A stretch of DNA of 64,000 bases. It comes from Trichosporon coremiiforme (lineage: Eukaryota; Basidiomycota; Tremellomycetes; Trichosporonales; Trichosporonaceae). Positions 34,717 to 46,548 of the stretch are shown here, one piece after another. The notes beneath the pieces are model-generated. The model was not told where the DNA came from. It made no database searches and was given only the letters and a program-made list of their open reading frames with translations. The stretch is taken from assembly GCA_039545355.1 (NCBI GenBank), contig BCJJ01000015.1, positions 62,001 to 126,000 of the forward strand. Reading direction: 5' to 3'. Each line of letters opens with the position of its first letter. Position 1 is the stretch's first letter. The translations under genes were made by a program, and so were the position numbers.

Positions 34717-36547
34717 TTACTCTGAGAAATGTTAGCTCACAATCACACTTTAAGCTAGGCGGTATGATGAGTACTCACGCTGGGCGCACTGAACGCCGGG
34801 ACGGTCGTCATCGTCCTCGTCCATGTCATCTCCGTTAGAGGCGGCAGAACGGCGCTGACGGTCGTTGGGCTCCTCGAGAGTAACGTCATCGATGTGGAGC
34901 TTGGGGTCGAGTTTCGGCTGAGGCGGGCGGGCAGGAAGAGCCTTCTCGAGGAGGGGCATGGCGGAATCCGGGAGCGAGTCGGGGAACTGGACGTTCATGC
35001 GGACGAAGAGGTCACCCATCTCGTGGTGGCGGTACGAGGGCATACCGTGTCCCGAGATGCACTTGAGCGTGCCGGGCTTGATGATCTCACCAGGAGCGAT
35101 GATGACCTTGAGGGCGTCGTTGTCAAGGTGGGGGATGTAGAACTCTCCGCCGGCGAGCGCGGTGAGGAGGTCAATGTTGGCATCCGTGTAGAGGTCGTCG
35201 CCCTTGCGCTGGAAGCGCTCGTGGGGCTTCTCCTCGACGACAATGACGACGTCTCCGGGGACGATGCCCGGGGCCTGGTCCGACTCTCCCTGGAACTTGA
35301 TCTGCTGTCCGCTCTTCATTCCCTTGTCGATGTGGACCTCGAGGACCTTGCGCTCGCTGACGACCTTCTTGCCGTGGCACTGCTTGCAGCGGTCCTTCGG
35401 GTCCATGATCTCACCCGTACCCTCACACTCGGTACAGGGCTGCTGGATCTGCTGCATCATCGGGCCAAGCTGGCGGAACATGACCTTGACACCCTGTCCC
35501 CGACAGGACGTGCAGGTCTTGACCGAGCCCTTCTTGCCGCCCTGGCCGTCACAGCCCGGGCAGAGAACCGACTTGGACAGAGCGAGCTTCTGAACCTTTC
35601 CCTTGAAGAGGTCCTCGAGCGAAACGCCGATGCGGTGGACGAGGTCCTTTCCACGGCGGGGTCCCTGGGGGCGACCACCACCTCCGAAGAAGCCACCACC
35701 GCCGCCACCGAACAGCTGCGAGAACAGGTCCTGCGGGTCCATGCCGCCCATGCCGCCGCCGTTCTCGAGTCCCTCCTTTCCGGCCTGGTCGTAGACGGCA
35801 CGCTTGTTGTCGTCCGAAAGAACCTCGTACGCGTGCGTCAGCTCCTTGAAGAGCTCGGGGTCACCGCCCTTGTCGGGGTGGTGCTTGAGCGCCCTGGACG
35901 GTTGTTAGAGCTGAGCACGGATACAGGGCTGCGACTGATTGACTCACTTCTTCCTGTACGCCTTCTTGATCTCATCGGGGCCAGCAGACGGCGCGACACC
36001 CAGAAGATCGCTGTGTGTCGAATGGAGTTAGGTGAGAACGCAAGATTAACGGGTGAACAAGCAAAACATTGGGCGATGTAAGGGCGCAGAGCGAGAAAGA
36101 AAGTCATGTCAGCACCGACTCTAGCTTGAGATGGGCGGGCCGTGGGTAGGCGGATCTCCGCGTCGAGCGGAGCGGCGCCACCACCGCAACGTGTCCCGAC
36201 AGATTACTCACTAGTACTCCCTGCAGAATCATCGCGAAAATCATAAGCGGCGGAAGTCGACCGAGTTGAGCGGAGAGCGTGCACAAGTCGATCGTTGGAG
36301 CGGAGTGTCGTGGAGGGGAGGCGCAGCGTCAGCACGGATCCTTGGTTCACAGAGTGGAACGGTGGCCACCAGCTGAAAGTTGCTGGGGCCAGTGCCCCGG
36401 TGGCCGAATATTTCTGCCGCCCAGTCCAGCGCCGCCAGCTACCCGCCGAGAAGCCGAGCACCGACGGAAGCGCGAGAAACGCTTCGGAGCGCATGCGAGC
36501 GACACTTCTGACCGGCTTGATCTGGATACTCACGTTTCCCTGACCAT
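34717..36547 (-). CDS. YDJ1: Type I Hsp40/DnaJ co-chaperone, Ydj1-like, farnesylation motif CAQQ
   Basis: Cytosolic Hsp70 partner acting at cytosol, ER and mitochondrial surfaces. Five exons close to 401 residues: 36547-36534 (MVRE plus two bases), a 9-nt microexon 36220-36212, 36010-35948, 35893-34779, and a last coding piece of only 5 nt at 34721-34717. The spliced start reads MVRETEYYDLLGVAPSAG, near-identical in pattern to Ydj1. The J domain has HPD within KHHPDKGG. A Gly/Phe region (LFGGGGGGFFGGGG) follows. Four zinc-binding repeats are present: CPGCDGQG, CTSCRGQG, CTECEGTG and CKQCHGKK. Substrate-binding domains and an acidic stretch precede GVQCAQQ. The last intron splits the CaaX box, which is readable only after splicing. 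Introns 1 and 2 are 313 and 201 nt, long for this window. Confidence 0.95.
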
Positions 36548-37555
36548 GGTCGGTGACGATGTGGAAGATGGGTTGATTGATGGAGAAGAAACAAAAAACG
36601 ATGTGGATTTGCCTTTAGGATCCAAACGCGTTGAAACTCACCGCTTGCCTTAGTCTTGTGGTTATCCGGGCAAAACGGCAATTAGGGATTGGGGGGCTCT
36701 TTTGGGGGTGGTGTAATCGGGGACCGGGGAGCGATTAGAAATCGATACGACATACGACGCGGCCGTCCCCCTTCCTCACCCTCATATTCCTATGCATGCG
36801 CCAACTAGCAAGCCGGGGTGCGCGGGGTGCAAGACGCGGCCAGTGTTCGCGCGTGTTCGCCGCCGCCCACCTCGCAGCACTGCATTGGCTTGCGGTCCTA
36901 ATGCACATTAAGTGTTCCGGGGTGACCGGGTAATTCGAGCAGCTTCGACACTGATCTATGAGCCTCGACATGGTGACATGGATGCCGAGCCATCACGCCA
37001 GGGGCAGCGAACTTTTGCTCACCCGGAGGCAAATTTTTGGCCACCGGGCGCGCCCCGGCACACCACCCTGTGTCTTGCACCTGACCGTTTTGGTGGCCTA
37101 TGCTCGTGCCGTGCTCCCGCTCAAGCTCAGGATAACCACGGTACCACGGCTCCGCTGTCCGACGGCCAGCCCGCGTCACTCCCCCAGCATCAACCTTCGC
37201 CGGGCCCCTGGCTCTGGCTCCTCAGGGCCGTGTGACTAACGCGCGATTCGACCTGCCGCTGCGGTTTGCACTCGCCATCTCCGTGACTTCACACCAGCGT
37301 CGGGTCTGCACATCACGTGACACATACATCGCAGTCTCAGCTGCTTGTTGTCGATCCGTCGAGGGCTTATTCAAGCCACCCCCGTATCGTGTCAGCAGAG
37401 CCCCGGAAATCAGCTCAACTCCGCAAGCCGCTACCACAGTGCGACCGGCGGGACCGCTTTGTTGTTGTCGCAGCTGGGCGGCGCATCATGTCAGGACCGC
37501 TCCATTGACCCCCTTTTATCTCTCGCCGCAAGCTTCCAACCTATACCAAACTGCA
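36548..37555. other. Bidirectional promoter region between YDJ1 and PSY4
   Basis: 1 kb between the two start codons. No gene recognised; no perfect heat-shock element found by eye. A palindromic E-box lies at 37313-37320. Confidence 0.5.
37313..37320. promoter_or_regulatory. Palindromic E-box TCACGTGA upstream of PSY4
   Basis: A perfect palindrome 236 bp before ATG 37556. A candidate bHLH (Cbf1-like) site by motif only. Confidence 0.4.
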
Positions 37556-39234
37556 ATGGTCGACACGGAGCGAGATACGCGGGAGCGTGAGAGCGGCCCT
37601 CCCGACAGGGGTATGTTGTCTGTCCGCCTTGCGGGACTAACAGTACTCAGAAACCGTGAACCCGACTTTGCAGAAGCTCGCCCAGACGGGGGTGTTTGAG
37701 TGAGCTTCGAAGCCACACTCGAGCTGACCAACAGGTGTGAATGGCCAGCTCTGCGCTCTGACATCTGCACAGCTCTGCGCGCTGCACTGCCGCAGTTCCT
37801 TCGCCTCGGGCCGCCAGTATCCAAGGCGCGCCCGGCGGTGGCTGAGGACGGTCGCGTGCCGGTCACGATGGTGCGGCCCGTGCCGGTCACGCCCGAGGGA
37901 GGAGAGGGGGCGGAGGGCGAGGCCGAGGGTGAGGGCCAGGTCTCGCCGCAGCGGCCGTGGAGCGAGAGTTCCGACGAGGACGAGGACACGCCGAGCACGC
38001 CGGGTGGTCTCGTGATTCCGCCTTTCCCCCCGTTGGACCCGAACCGGCGGAAGAAGGTGACGAGCAGTCCGAGGTTGAATGGCGCAAGGCAGCCGCAGAT
38101 CAACCCGTACGAGGAGGACTGGGACGAGGAGGTCGTCATTGGGGGAAGGAAGCTACCGGGGTGGATGGACGAGGACGAGGGCCGGCGCGCGGTCGAGGCG
38201 ACAACAAAGCAGATCGAGGAGCTCTCCTCGTAAGCAACTTATTCAGGATGCGAAAGCTAACATCCAGTGCACCCTTCACGGTCCAGCGACTGGCTGAGCT
38301 CGTGATCGCGCCGACGCTGCAGCACACGTCGCTCGGCAAGTTCCTGCGTGCGGTCGAGAAGGTGCTGACTGTGACGACGGCGTACGCGCCTCCGTCGTAC
38401 GTCTACGTTGCGCCGGCGCCGTTCGACCTGGGAGCTGGGCCGACGAGCCCCTCCTCCATCATTTCCGAGATGGACGCGGACTCGACCGTCCCGCCTGCGT
38501 CCATGACGCCGATGTTCAGCCCGATCCCGTTCCTGGCCGGCGACGAGCTGGGCGAGCCCATGCTCGACGCGGAGGGCAACCCAGGCGACGGCCTCATGTC
38601 GCCCTTAGTGCTGAGTGGGGAGGGGGGCTCGAACGGCGTCTTTGCGCCGCAGCAGCCACAGAATGGAGGCGGGCGCTCGCCGACCCCAGAGCCCGAGGAG
38701 GAGGCACAGGGCGAGGCGAGTAACCCCGGTAACGAACCCTACCTCGGCCGCGTGGACGAACTGGACGCCGGCCCGCTCGCGCACACCAATGGTGCGGACG
38801 AGGGCGAGATTGCCACCGGTAGAGGAGAGACGGGTAACATGACGCCGCACGGGATGCATAGCCGCCCCGAACCTATCAGCTCGACGACAGTCATCAAGGA
38901 CGAGGACCGCGAGATCGCGCCCCTGCCTGCCCGCGCTGAGAGCGTTGACGGTGGCGACGCCGTCATGGCTGACGCCGAGAAGGAGGCGGCTGACGAGAAG
39001 CCCGAGGAGAAGGCTGGCTCGAAGTCGCCCGAAAAGCCAGCCGAGGAGGAGGGGGCGGCCGAGGCGAAGCCTGCGGACTCGATCGAGTCTGAGACCAAGG
39101 ACATCCCCGAGGCTGCGGCGGAGAAGACGGAGGAGAAGACGGAGGAGAAGACGGAGGAGAAGACGGAGGAGAAGACGGAGGAGAAGCCAGCCGAGGCGGC
39201 TGCCGACGCTGATGCGGAGAAGGATAAAGCTTAA
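37556..39234 (+). CDS. PSY4: Protein phosphatase 4 regulatory subunit 2
   Basis: Regulatory subunit of PP4, acting in the DNA damage response and dephosphorylation of checkpoint targets. Four exons (37556-37610, 37651-37699, 37735-38229, 38268-39234) close to 521 residues. The N-terminal LQKLAQTGVFECEWPALRSDI and, after exon 4 begins, APFTVQRLAELVIAP followed by KFLRAVEKVLTVTT match the PPP4R2 core, which spans about residues 20-240. Between these halves lies an acidic low-complexity insert with SSDEDED. The C-terminal 280 residues are Glu/Ala/Pro-rich and disordered, ending in five exact EKTE-type repeats. The residue order around the core is diagnostic; the tail is not. Confidence 0.88.
39118..39185 (+). 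repeat. 12-nt coding tandem repeat (GAGAAGACGGAG) in PSY4
   Basis: Five consecutive near-perfect copies encode (EKTE)n near the C-terminus. Period and composition resemble the 12-nt (GKTE)n array in the aminopeptidase. Confidence 0.9.
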
Positions 39235-39346
39235 GTAAATATTTAGGTCATGTACACTACGACACCCGGCAGTGGACCGTTGCAACTCTTCACTTCTGCA
39301 TTCTGCTAACTTATTCTACTAACTGTCCGTCGTTCCGCGTCCGCGA

Positions 39347-42142
39347 CTACCAGAGCTTGCACTGCTTCTCGGGGTTCATCCTGGTGCCCTTCTTGCACTG
39401 GAACGCCTTGTGGAAGGCGTCGAGGTTGCGCAGGGTACCGGTCGCGCGCCAGTAGGGCGGCGAGTGGGGGTCGGTCCTGATGCGCGCGACGGCGGTGGCG
39501 GGGCGGGCGACCTGCGCCCAGATGCGGGCATAGGCGATGAAGAAGAGCTGCTCCTCGTTGTACGCGAGGCCGGGGAGGTGGGCGGGCGAGGGCTTCTTCT
39601 CCTCCTCCTTCTTCCACGCGTTGTACGCCTGCTTCAGGCCCGAGTCGCCAATGTCCTCGCCGTTCGTGAGGTTGCCGTTGACGTGGACCTTGTTTCCCTT
39701 GTCGTCCAGGACGTAGTACTGCGAGTATTGCTTGGCGATGCACTGGGCGCGCTTCTCAAAGTTCTCAACCGTGCGGTTTGTCCACCAGTCGCGGAGACGA
39801 CCCTTGTCGTCGTACTGCGCGCCCGAGTTGTCGAACGCGTGCGTCAGCTCATGGGCCGCAACGGCACCGAAGGAGCCGTAGTTCAAGCTCTTGGGCCAGT
39901 TGTACGAGTAGAACGGCGGCTGCAGGATACCGGCCGGGAAGACGATTTCGCCGTCAGGAGGGCTGTAGTACGCGTTGACGGTCTGCGGGTACATCTCCCA
40001 CGAGTCGCGGTTGCGCTCACGGCCGAGTCCGCCCCAGGTGCGCGCGTTGTTCGCGAGCGTCGCCGCAATGTTGTTGTTGAAGTAAGTGTCAGCCTTGATG
40101 TCGACGGCGCGGTACCAGCTCTTGAGCGACTCGGGGTCCTCGGTGTTGGGGTTCAGCGGGTAGCCAATTTTGGGGATCAGAGCAGCGGCCTTCTTCTGGG
40201 CAGCCTTGGCGCTCTTCTCGTCCATCCACTTGATGTGCGGGAGCTCATCGTGGAACTCGTTGACAATGTTCTGGATGATGCCGGTGGCATCCTTCTTCGC
40301 CTCCTTGGAGAAGGCCGCCTTAACGTACTCACGGCCAGCGATGAAGCCGACAAGGTCAATGGAGCTAAGGCACACATCCTGGCGGTCCTGCATCTGGTCG
40401 GGCCTGATGCCCTTGAGGAAGTTGGAAAGGCGGTGGCCAGCTGCGAACAGAGGAGTCTTCGGGCCAAGGGCACCGTACCATTGGAGAGCAAGCTTGGTGA
40501 CGAAGTAGGCCGAGAGGACAGGGTCAGACACCTCACTGACAAGCTTGTCGATGGACTTCAGGTAGGGAGGGTACGTAACGGTGATCTTCTGGGGGCGAGT
40601 ACGAGGCGCCATGGCCGCGAGGTACTGGCCAAGATCGAAGAAGGAGAGGTACTGGTCGACCGCAGACGCAGGGATAGGGTTGTAGGAGTAGTGGGGGTTG
40701 AAGAGGTACTCAATGTCGGCACCGGCCTTAACGATCTGTCGCTCAAACTCAACAACCTTAATGGCGAGCTTCTTCATGCGAGACTCCAAGGGCTCCTCGG
40801 GGGCTGGCTCGTCGTCGCTTCCAGGCCAAGGCCAGGGCCAGGTCTCGGCGCCCTCCTCAACAGCCTCCATAGCACCCTCCGCGATGGATGTCAGAAGATC
40901 GCGCTGCCCTTTCTTGCCGCCACTAGCAACGGCGGTGAGCATGTCCTCGACGACCTGAGTGTAGAGGTCCATAATCTCCGGCTCCTCGTAATACTCCTTA
41001 GCAGGAAGGCCACCGAACGACTGGTAGAACCAGAGAGACTGGATCTGAGAGTTCTCGCCTCCAGCGTCTCCCTCGATGGCGAAGCTGAAGAGAACGTCAA
41101 CGTCGCGAGCATGGAGGAAGGCAAGGACATCGGTAATCTTCTCAGTCCTCTTCCTGTCCCCGGAGGGACCAGCGCCAAGTGCCTCGAAACCGTAACGGCT
41201 GGTAGGCTTCTCAATGCCATGGTGACGGCCCTCACGAATGTCTGCCAGAATCTCGGAGTTCAGGTTGGCAACCGCGCGAAGGGACTGGGGAATCTTGTAC
41301 GCATCGTTCCACTTGCCCAGGTACGAAGGCGCAGCGAACGAAGAGTTGTCGTCCTCGATAGGAACATTGAATCCACCGAACGTGTCGAGAACGTGCTTGA
41401 CAAGGGGCTGGATGGGCTTGTCGCCGAGCTCGTTGAGAAGGTCCTTGCGATCAGTCCTGGAAGGTCATAGCAAAGCTTACCGTGTTCATGCAGCTGAGGT
41501 AGGTGTCCTTGAGCTTGCGAAGGTTGTCGTGCTCGGCATCGAGGGTGTGTGACTCCGAGGAAGCAGGAATGCTGTCGATGATCTTGGTCAGAATCTTCTT
41601 GTTGTTATCCTGGACGGTCGTGAAAGTTCCAACAAGGCCACGGTCAGCGGGGATGGGGTGGCTCTGGAGCCAGCCACCGTTCGCAAACTCGTAGAAGTCA
41701 TCACAAGGGTCAGCCGAGGTGTTCATGCCCTGGATGAGAGAGGCAGCGGCAAGAACGCAATCGGGAGTGGTGCAAACCGACTGCTCGGTTAGCGAGGAGG
41801 CGTGGGAGAGCGCCGGATTTTGTTCCCACTCACGTTGTCATGACCGGGCTGGCCGGGCGTGTCGTCATGGTGCTTGTGGTCCTTCCTCAGGTGCGCCTTC
41901 GTGGCGACGTAGAGGCCAATGAAAGTAGAGGCGATGATCAAGAACACGATCGCCAGCGCGCCGAGAATCAGCTCGCGGGTAGACATGCCCGTGTCATAAC
42001 CAAAGATCTTGCGGCTGCGACGCGTCTGGACAGGTCCATGGTCGTGGTCCTCCCCGGAGAGAAGGGGGGCGTTCTCTGTTCATTAGTGTTGGAAATGGGT
42101 CTTGATCCCACCTTCGTCAGTCGACGGACGTGGATCCGCCAT
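39347..42142 (-). CDS. M13 (neprilysin/ECE-type) zinc endopeptidase, type II membrane protein
   Basis: Extracellular or lumenal peptidase cleaving peptides, anchored by an N-terminal helix. Four exons (42142-42112, 42075-41834, 41780-41481, 41443-39347) close to 889 residues. The cytosolic N-terminus, with QTRRSRKIFGYD, is followed by one hydrophobic helix (LILGALAIVFLIIASTFIGL, about residues 44-63). M13 signatures are complete: VNAYYSPPDGEIVFPAGILQ for substrate binding, HELTHAFD as HExxH, GEDIGDSGLKQAY as the downstream ExxxD, and a CKLW C-terminus. The 37-nt intron at 41444-41480 is inferred because it alone keeps the frame after SCMNT. It is divergent from MCM6, with 337 bp between starts. 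Confidence 0.93.
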
Positions 42143-42479
42143 GTTGGTCGGTGGTAGTGGTGGGATGGGCGAAGGAGACTAACGGGATGTCACGGCGTCT
42201 CGTGAGCTGCTAGGTCTAGGCGAGAGTCATCCGGCAAGTACGGCGTGAGGCCCCATGACGCAATTGCCACCGCTCTTCGCCGGTGTGTGCGCTGCGTGCG
42301 TTGATGGGATGAGCACGGGGAGCATTACGTAACAAACACCGGGATCATTCCTTCTTTGAATGCAAGTCACGTGGCAGCGCGCCTTCTCGCCCTCGACGCG
42401 TCGCGACGCGCGATTCTACATGAGAGCAACAGTCACTAGTCGGCGGAAAGTCAGCTCACCCATTCCCACATCGCCGACC
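42143..42479. promoter_or_regulatory. Shared promoter region of the M13 peptidase and MCM6
   Basis: 337 bp between divergent start codons, containing a CACGTG core at 42368-42373 and an ACGCGT box at 42396-42401. Confidence 0.6.
42396..42401. promoter_or_regulatory. MCB-like element ACGCGT upstream of MCM6
   Basis: Palindromic ACGCGT starting 84 bp before the MCM6 ATG, followed at once by a CGCGACGCGCGA tract. MBF binds this box in G1/S genes of yeasts; the position suits MCM6. Function here is inference. Confidence 0.55.
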
Positions 42480-45374
42480 ATGTCGTCCCCCTTCCCGCAC
42501 CCATTCCCGCCGTCATCGGCGCCGGGAGGCTCTCCCCCTCCCTCATCTTCCAACCCGACGTCTCGCCCGGTCATTGACCCGCTCGCCTTCGACGATGTGC
42601 ACGGTCTCGGAGGTTCCCGAGGCGGCGCCCCTCGGACCGAGGCTCAGACCGGCGAGAACATCACCGAAGGCTCAAACAGGCCGCGCCGAACACGATTCGA
42701 GGACACCAACGACATCCCTCGTGTCAAGGATGCGACCGGTGAGAAGGTCACAGAGTCCTTCGAGATGTTCCTGGAGAAGTGAGTGACGCATAACCATGAT
42801 GAGGGCAAAGACATGGCTGACCCGCAAAGCTTCACTGAGCAGATTGCCTTCCCCGAGACGCCCGCTTCGTTGAGCGGAACCCAGAACACCGACGATTCCA
42901 AGTTCTACATCGACCAGATCCACGCCATGAAGGAGTTCGAGTTTACGACGTTGTATGTGGATTTCAGCCATCTCCTCGAGCGTGAAGAGGTTCTTGCTCG
43001 GGCCATCCAGGGCCAGTACTACCGTTTCCTGCCGTACCTCCGCCGTGCTCTCCAGAACCTGGTGCGCAAGTACGAGCCGACCTACCTTTACATCACCGCC
43101 AGCTTCACCGATGCTCCCAGCTTCTCGGCGTCCTCTCTGCGCTACCGCGAGTTCTCGATTGCGTTCTACAACATGCCCCTGACCTCCGGCATCCGCGACC
43201 TCCGCATGGACAAGGTTGGTCAGCTCATCAGCATCAGCGGTACGGTCACCCGAACTTCCGAGGTCCGACCAGAGCTTATCAGCGGAACGTTCAAGTGCGG
43301 CGTGTGCGACACTCTGCAGTACGATGTTGAACAGCAATTCAAGTACACCGAGCCAATCATGTGCCAAAACGCCACCTGCCAGAACCGCAAGTACTGGCAG
43401 CTGAACATTGAGCAGTCCAAGTTTGCGGACTGGCAGAAGGTGCGCATTCAGGAGAATGCGAACGAGATCCCTACGGGTTCGATGCCACGCTCTCTCGACG
43501 TTATTCTGCGTGCAGAGGTTGTGGAGAAGGCCAAGGCCGGTGACAAGTGCACTTTCACCGGAACCTTCATTGTCGTCCCTGATGTCTCGCAGCTTGGTCT
43601 CCCGGGCGCGAATGCGGAGATGATGCGCGAGAACCGTGGTCGCGGTGACGGCGGCGTCGCTAGCCAAGGTGTCACGGGTTTGAAGGCGCTTGGAGTGCGT
43701 GATCTCCAGTACAAGACCGCCTTCCTCGCCTGTATGGTGCAGAGCTCCGACGCCCGTGCCGGAGGTGCAGATGTCCGGGCCGACCTCGATGGCGAAGACG
43801 AGGACCAGGAGGCCTTCCTCAACACCCTCACCCAGCAGGAGATCGACGAGCTCAAGGTTATGGTTGGATCAGACAACATCTATCAGCGTCTTGTGTCCAG
43901 TATCGCTCCCACGGTGTATGGTCATGAGATCGTCAAGAAGGGTATCCTGCTACAGCTCATGGGCGGTGTGCACAAGCAGACCCAGGAGGGTATCCATCTC
44001 CGCGGTGACATCAACGTGTGCATCGTTGGTGACCCCTCCACGTCCAAGTCCCAGTTCCTCAAGTACGTCTGTGGCTTCCTTCCCCGTGCCGTGTACACTT
44101 CCGGCAAGGCTTCTTCCGCCGCTGGTCTCACAGCTGCTGTCGTCAAGGACGAGGAGTCGGGCGAGTTCACCATCGAGGCGGGAGCTCTCATGCTTGCGGA
44201 CAATGGTATCTGTGCCATTGACGAGTTCGACAAGATGGATGTGGCCGACCAGGTTGCTATCCACGAAGCCATGGAGCAGCAGACCATTTCGATCGCCAAG
44301 GCCGGTATCCAGGCTACGCTGAATGCTCGTACCTCCATTCTCGCCGCTGCCAACCCCATCGGCGGTCGTTACAACCGCAAGGTGTCTCTGCGTGCGAACG
44401 TCGCCATGTCGGCTCCTATCATGTCGCGTTTCGACCTGTTCTTCGTCGTCCTCGACGAGTGCAACGAGAATGTCGACCTGCACATTGCCCAGCACATTGT
44501 GAACGTCCACCGCTTCCGTGACGCGGCGATCGCCCCCGAGTTCAGCACTGAGGCCCTTCAGCGTTACATCCGCTACGCTAGGACGTTCTCGCCCAAGCTC
44601 ACGTCTGCGGCGTCGGCTGTGCTCGTCAACAAATACGTCCAGCTCCGCCAGGACGAGGGTGGTCCTGGAAAGTCGAACTTCCGCATCACTGTTCGTCAGC
44701 TCGAATCGATGATTCGTCTCTCCGAGGCCATCGCTCGCGCCAACTGCCAGAACGAGATCACGCCCAACATTGTGCGTGAGGCTTACGCTCTCCTTCGCCA
44801 GTCGATCATCCACGTTGAGCAGGACGACATCAACTTTGACGACGAGGATGAGAACGGCCAGGCTTATCCGCAGATCGAGGACACCATGGACCAGGAAGAG
44901 CTCGACGCCGCTGACATGGCTGCGCTTGACCAGGCTGAGTCCAGCTACAACGCCGTCACCACTACTGGAGGTAACTCGAGCGTTCCTACTGCTGCTCCGT
45001 CCAAGCCCAAGATGCGTATCACCTACAACAGGTACATGGAGATCATGAACCTGATCGTCCTGCACCTGTCCGAGGTCGAGCGTGAGACAGGCGAGGGAGT
45101 CGACCGCGATGAGCTCGTCGAGTGGTACCTGGAGCAAAAGGAGCACGAGTTTGACTCGGTCGAGGACCTGGAGCACGAGCGTGAGCTCATCGGCAAGGCC
45201 TTGTCCAAGCTCGCCAAGGACAACTACCTGCTTGAGCTCCGCGGTGATGTTCGAGACGATCTGCCGTCGGGCGAGACCGGGGAAAGTGCCGAGACGTCTT
45301 CGGACAAGATCCACTACGTCGTTCACCCCCAGGTCGACCTCAGCGATCTGTCCTCATCTGTACCCACCGTGTAA
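42480..45374 (+). CDS. MCM6: Replicative helicase subunit Mcm6
   Basis: Subunit of the MCM2-7 helicase, loaded at origins in G1 and active in the CMG helicase in S phase. Two exons (42480-42778 and 42830-45374, 51-nt intron) close to 947 residues. The joined segment FEMFLENFTEQ marks the Mcm N-domain. A Cys zinc finger (CGVC with a later C-x4-C) lies near residues 255-283. VRIQENANEIPTGSMPRSLD is characteristic of Mcm6. The AAA+ core has Walker A GDPSTSKSQ near 500, Walker B ICAIDEFDKM near 562, and the arginine finger MSRFD near 630. A C-terminal winged-helix region (about 825-905) follows an acidic linker. The N-terminal 70 residues are Ser/Pro-rich. Confidence 0.95.
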
Positions 45375-45481
45375 AGCGAGCAGCCATCGGCCTTGCAGTC
45401 CCACTCCAACCTTGATTAGTCGTTATAGTCGTTGTATTACTAAGATTTCGGAGATGCTATGCGTTACATGCTATGCTAAAA

Positions 45482-46240
45482 CTATGAGGGGGGAGCAGCA
45501 TCCTTCTTGAGGGACTCCTCGAGGCCCTGGAGGGTGCGAACCAGGCCACCACCACCGGCCTGATTGAGGACGCCGAGCAGCTGTCGGCCGGGCATCTCGA
45601 GGAGGCCGAGAAGCTGGGCACGGAGCTGGTCGAACTCGGGAAGCTGGGCGACGTCCTTGATCTGCTTGGGGTCCATGAGGCGATTTCCCTCGAGGACACC
45701 AGCGACGAGGGTGAACTCGGGGTTCTTGACGACCTCGTCCTTCCTCTCGGCCTCCTTCGTGTTCTTCTTGATCGTCGTCTCGATCGCGGTCAGGACCTGC
45801 TTGACGTATTTCGGCGAGATGGACGGGCAAGTGATGAGCGCTGTCGGTCCCGCGAGGTGGGACTCGAAGGCGGGGCCGCCGATCTGGACAGAGCGGACGA
45901 CAGGCGCAAGGAGACCGGTTCGCGTGATCGTCATGACGGCGCGCTCTCCCTCGGGCGATGGTGATCCCTCGGCGACCTCGGCGGCCTCGGCGGCGGGAAC
46001 GGCGGGGACGGGGATCTTCTGGATGGCATGTCGGATCTGCTGCGACTGCGCGACGGAAAGGTTCTGGTGCTTGAACAGGAGCACGAGCTGCGACCGCTGC
46101 AGGAGGTGCTCGTAGTACTTGTACAGGAACGCCTTGCGCTCGGGGTAGACGCGCCCCGGCTGCGTGCTCGCGAGCGCCGGCTTCTCGGCCAACGTGCTGG
46201 CGGCGCGCCTCAGGATGTTCACGGCGGGACGGGGCGGCAT
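45482..46240 (-). CDS. Mitochondrial large ribosomal subunit protein uL10m
   Basis: Mitoribosomal stalk-base protein, the organellar counterpart of bacterial L10 (yeast MrpL11). A single exon of 252 residues. The chosen ATG at 46240 starts a typical presequence (MPPRPAVNILRRAASTLAEKPAL), preferred over upstream in-frame non-ATG codons. Following blocks YPERKAFLYKYYEHLLQRSQLVLLF and the later SISPKYVKQVLTAIE with LVAGVLEGNRLMDPKQI fit the L10 fold. The C-terminus, LGVLNQAGGGGLVRTLQGLEE, matches mitochondrial L10 tails. It is divergent from RPN9, 308 bp apart, and its 3' end is about 107 bp from the MCM6 stop on the other strand. Confidence 0.85.
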   Translation of the reverse strand: MPPRPAVNILRRAASTLAEKPALASTQPGRVYPERKAFLYKYYEHLLQRSQLVLLFKHQNLSVAQSQQIRHAIQKIPVPAVPAAEAAEVAEGSPSPEGERAVMTITRTGLLAPVVRSVQIGGPAFESHLAGPTALITCPSISPKYVKQVLTAIETTIKKNTKEAERKDEVVKNPEFTLVAGVLEGNRLMDPKQIKDVAQLPEFDQLRAQLLGLLEMPGRQLLGVLNQAGGGGLVRTLQGLEESLKKDAAPPS

Positions 46241-46548
46241 GGTCGGTCGATGTCGATCCGGCGGCGGTCGGTCGTCGGAGTCGCGTTCGAGTGTGTTGCT
46301 GAGCTCGCGGCGGACTGCTCTTGGAAAAGTCGGTTGGACATCAGTGAACGACCGTCGCGTGGTCCGAAATATGCCGTGTGCTAACCTCACTCGCTGGCAC
46401 GTGGTAACCACACCCAGAGAAAGAGGGCGGAATCAAATGTATCACCCCGCCGCCGTCTATCTGCGGTTACGCGTTGATCGATGACGAAGGAACTCTGGCC
46501 ACAAGGCTCTGTAAGCTGTCCTCTGCGCTCTCAACAACACATCCCACC
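46241..46548. promoter_or_regulatory. Shared promoter region of uL10m and RPN9
   Basis: 308 bp between divergent starts. No specific factor site is recognised; a PACE-type proteasome box was looked for by eye and not found. Confidence 0.5.

Noticed and set aside
34894..36081. 395-codon frame antisense to YDJ1
   Set aside because: It crosses an intron and the zinc-finger region of the Hsp40 gene; no motif of its own.
39410..41470. 686-codon open frame antisense to the M13 peptidase gene
   Set aside because: Leu/Val/Arg-rich shadow of a GC-rich coding strand. The other strand carries every M13 motif and the splice sites.
43950..45326. 458-codon frame antisense to MCM6
   Set aside because: Shadow of the helicase core; composition mirrors the sense codons.
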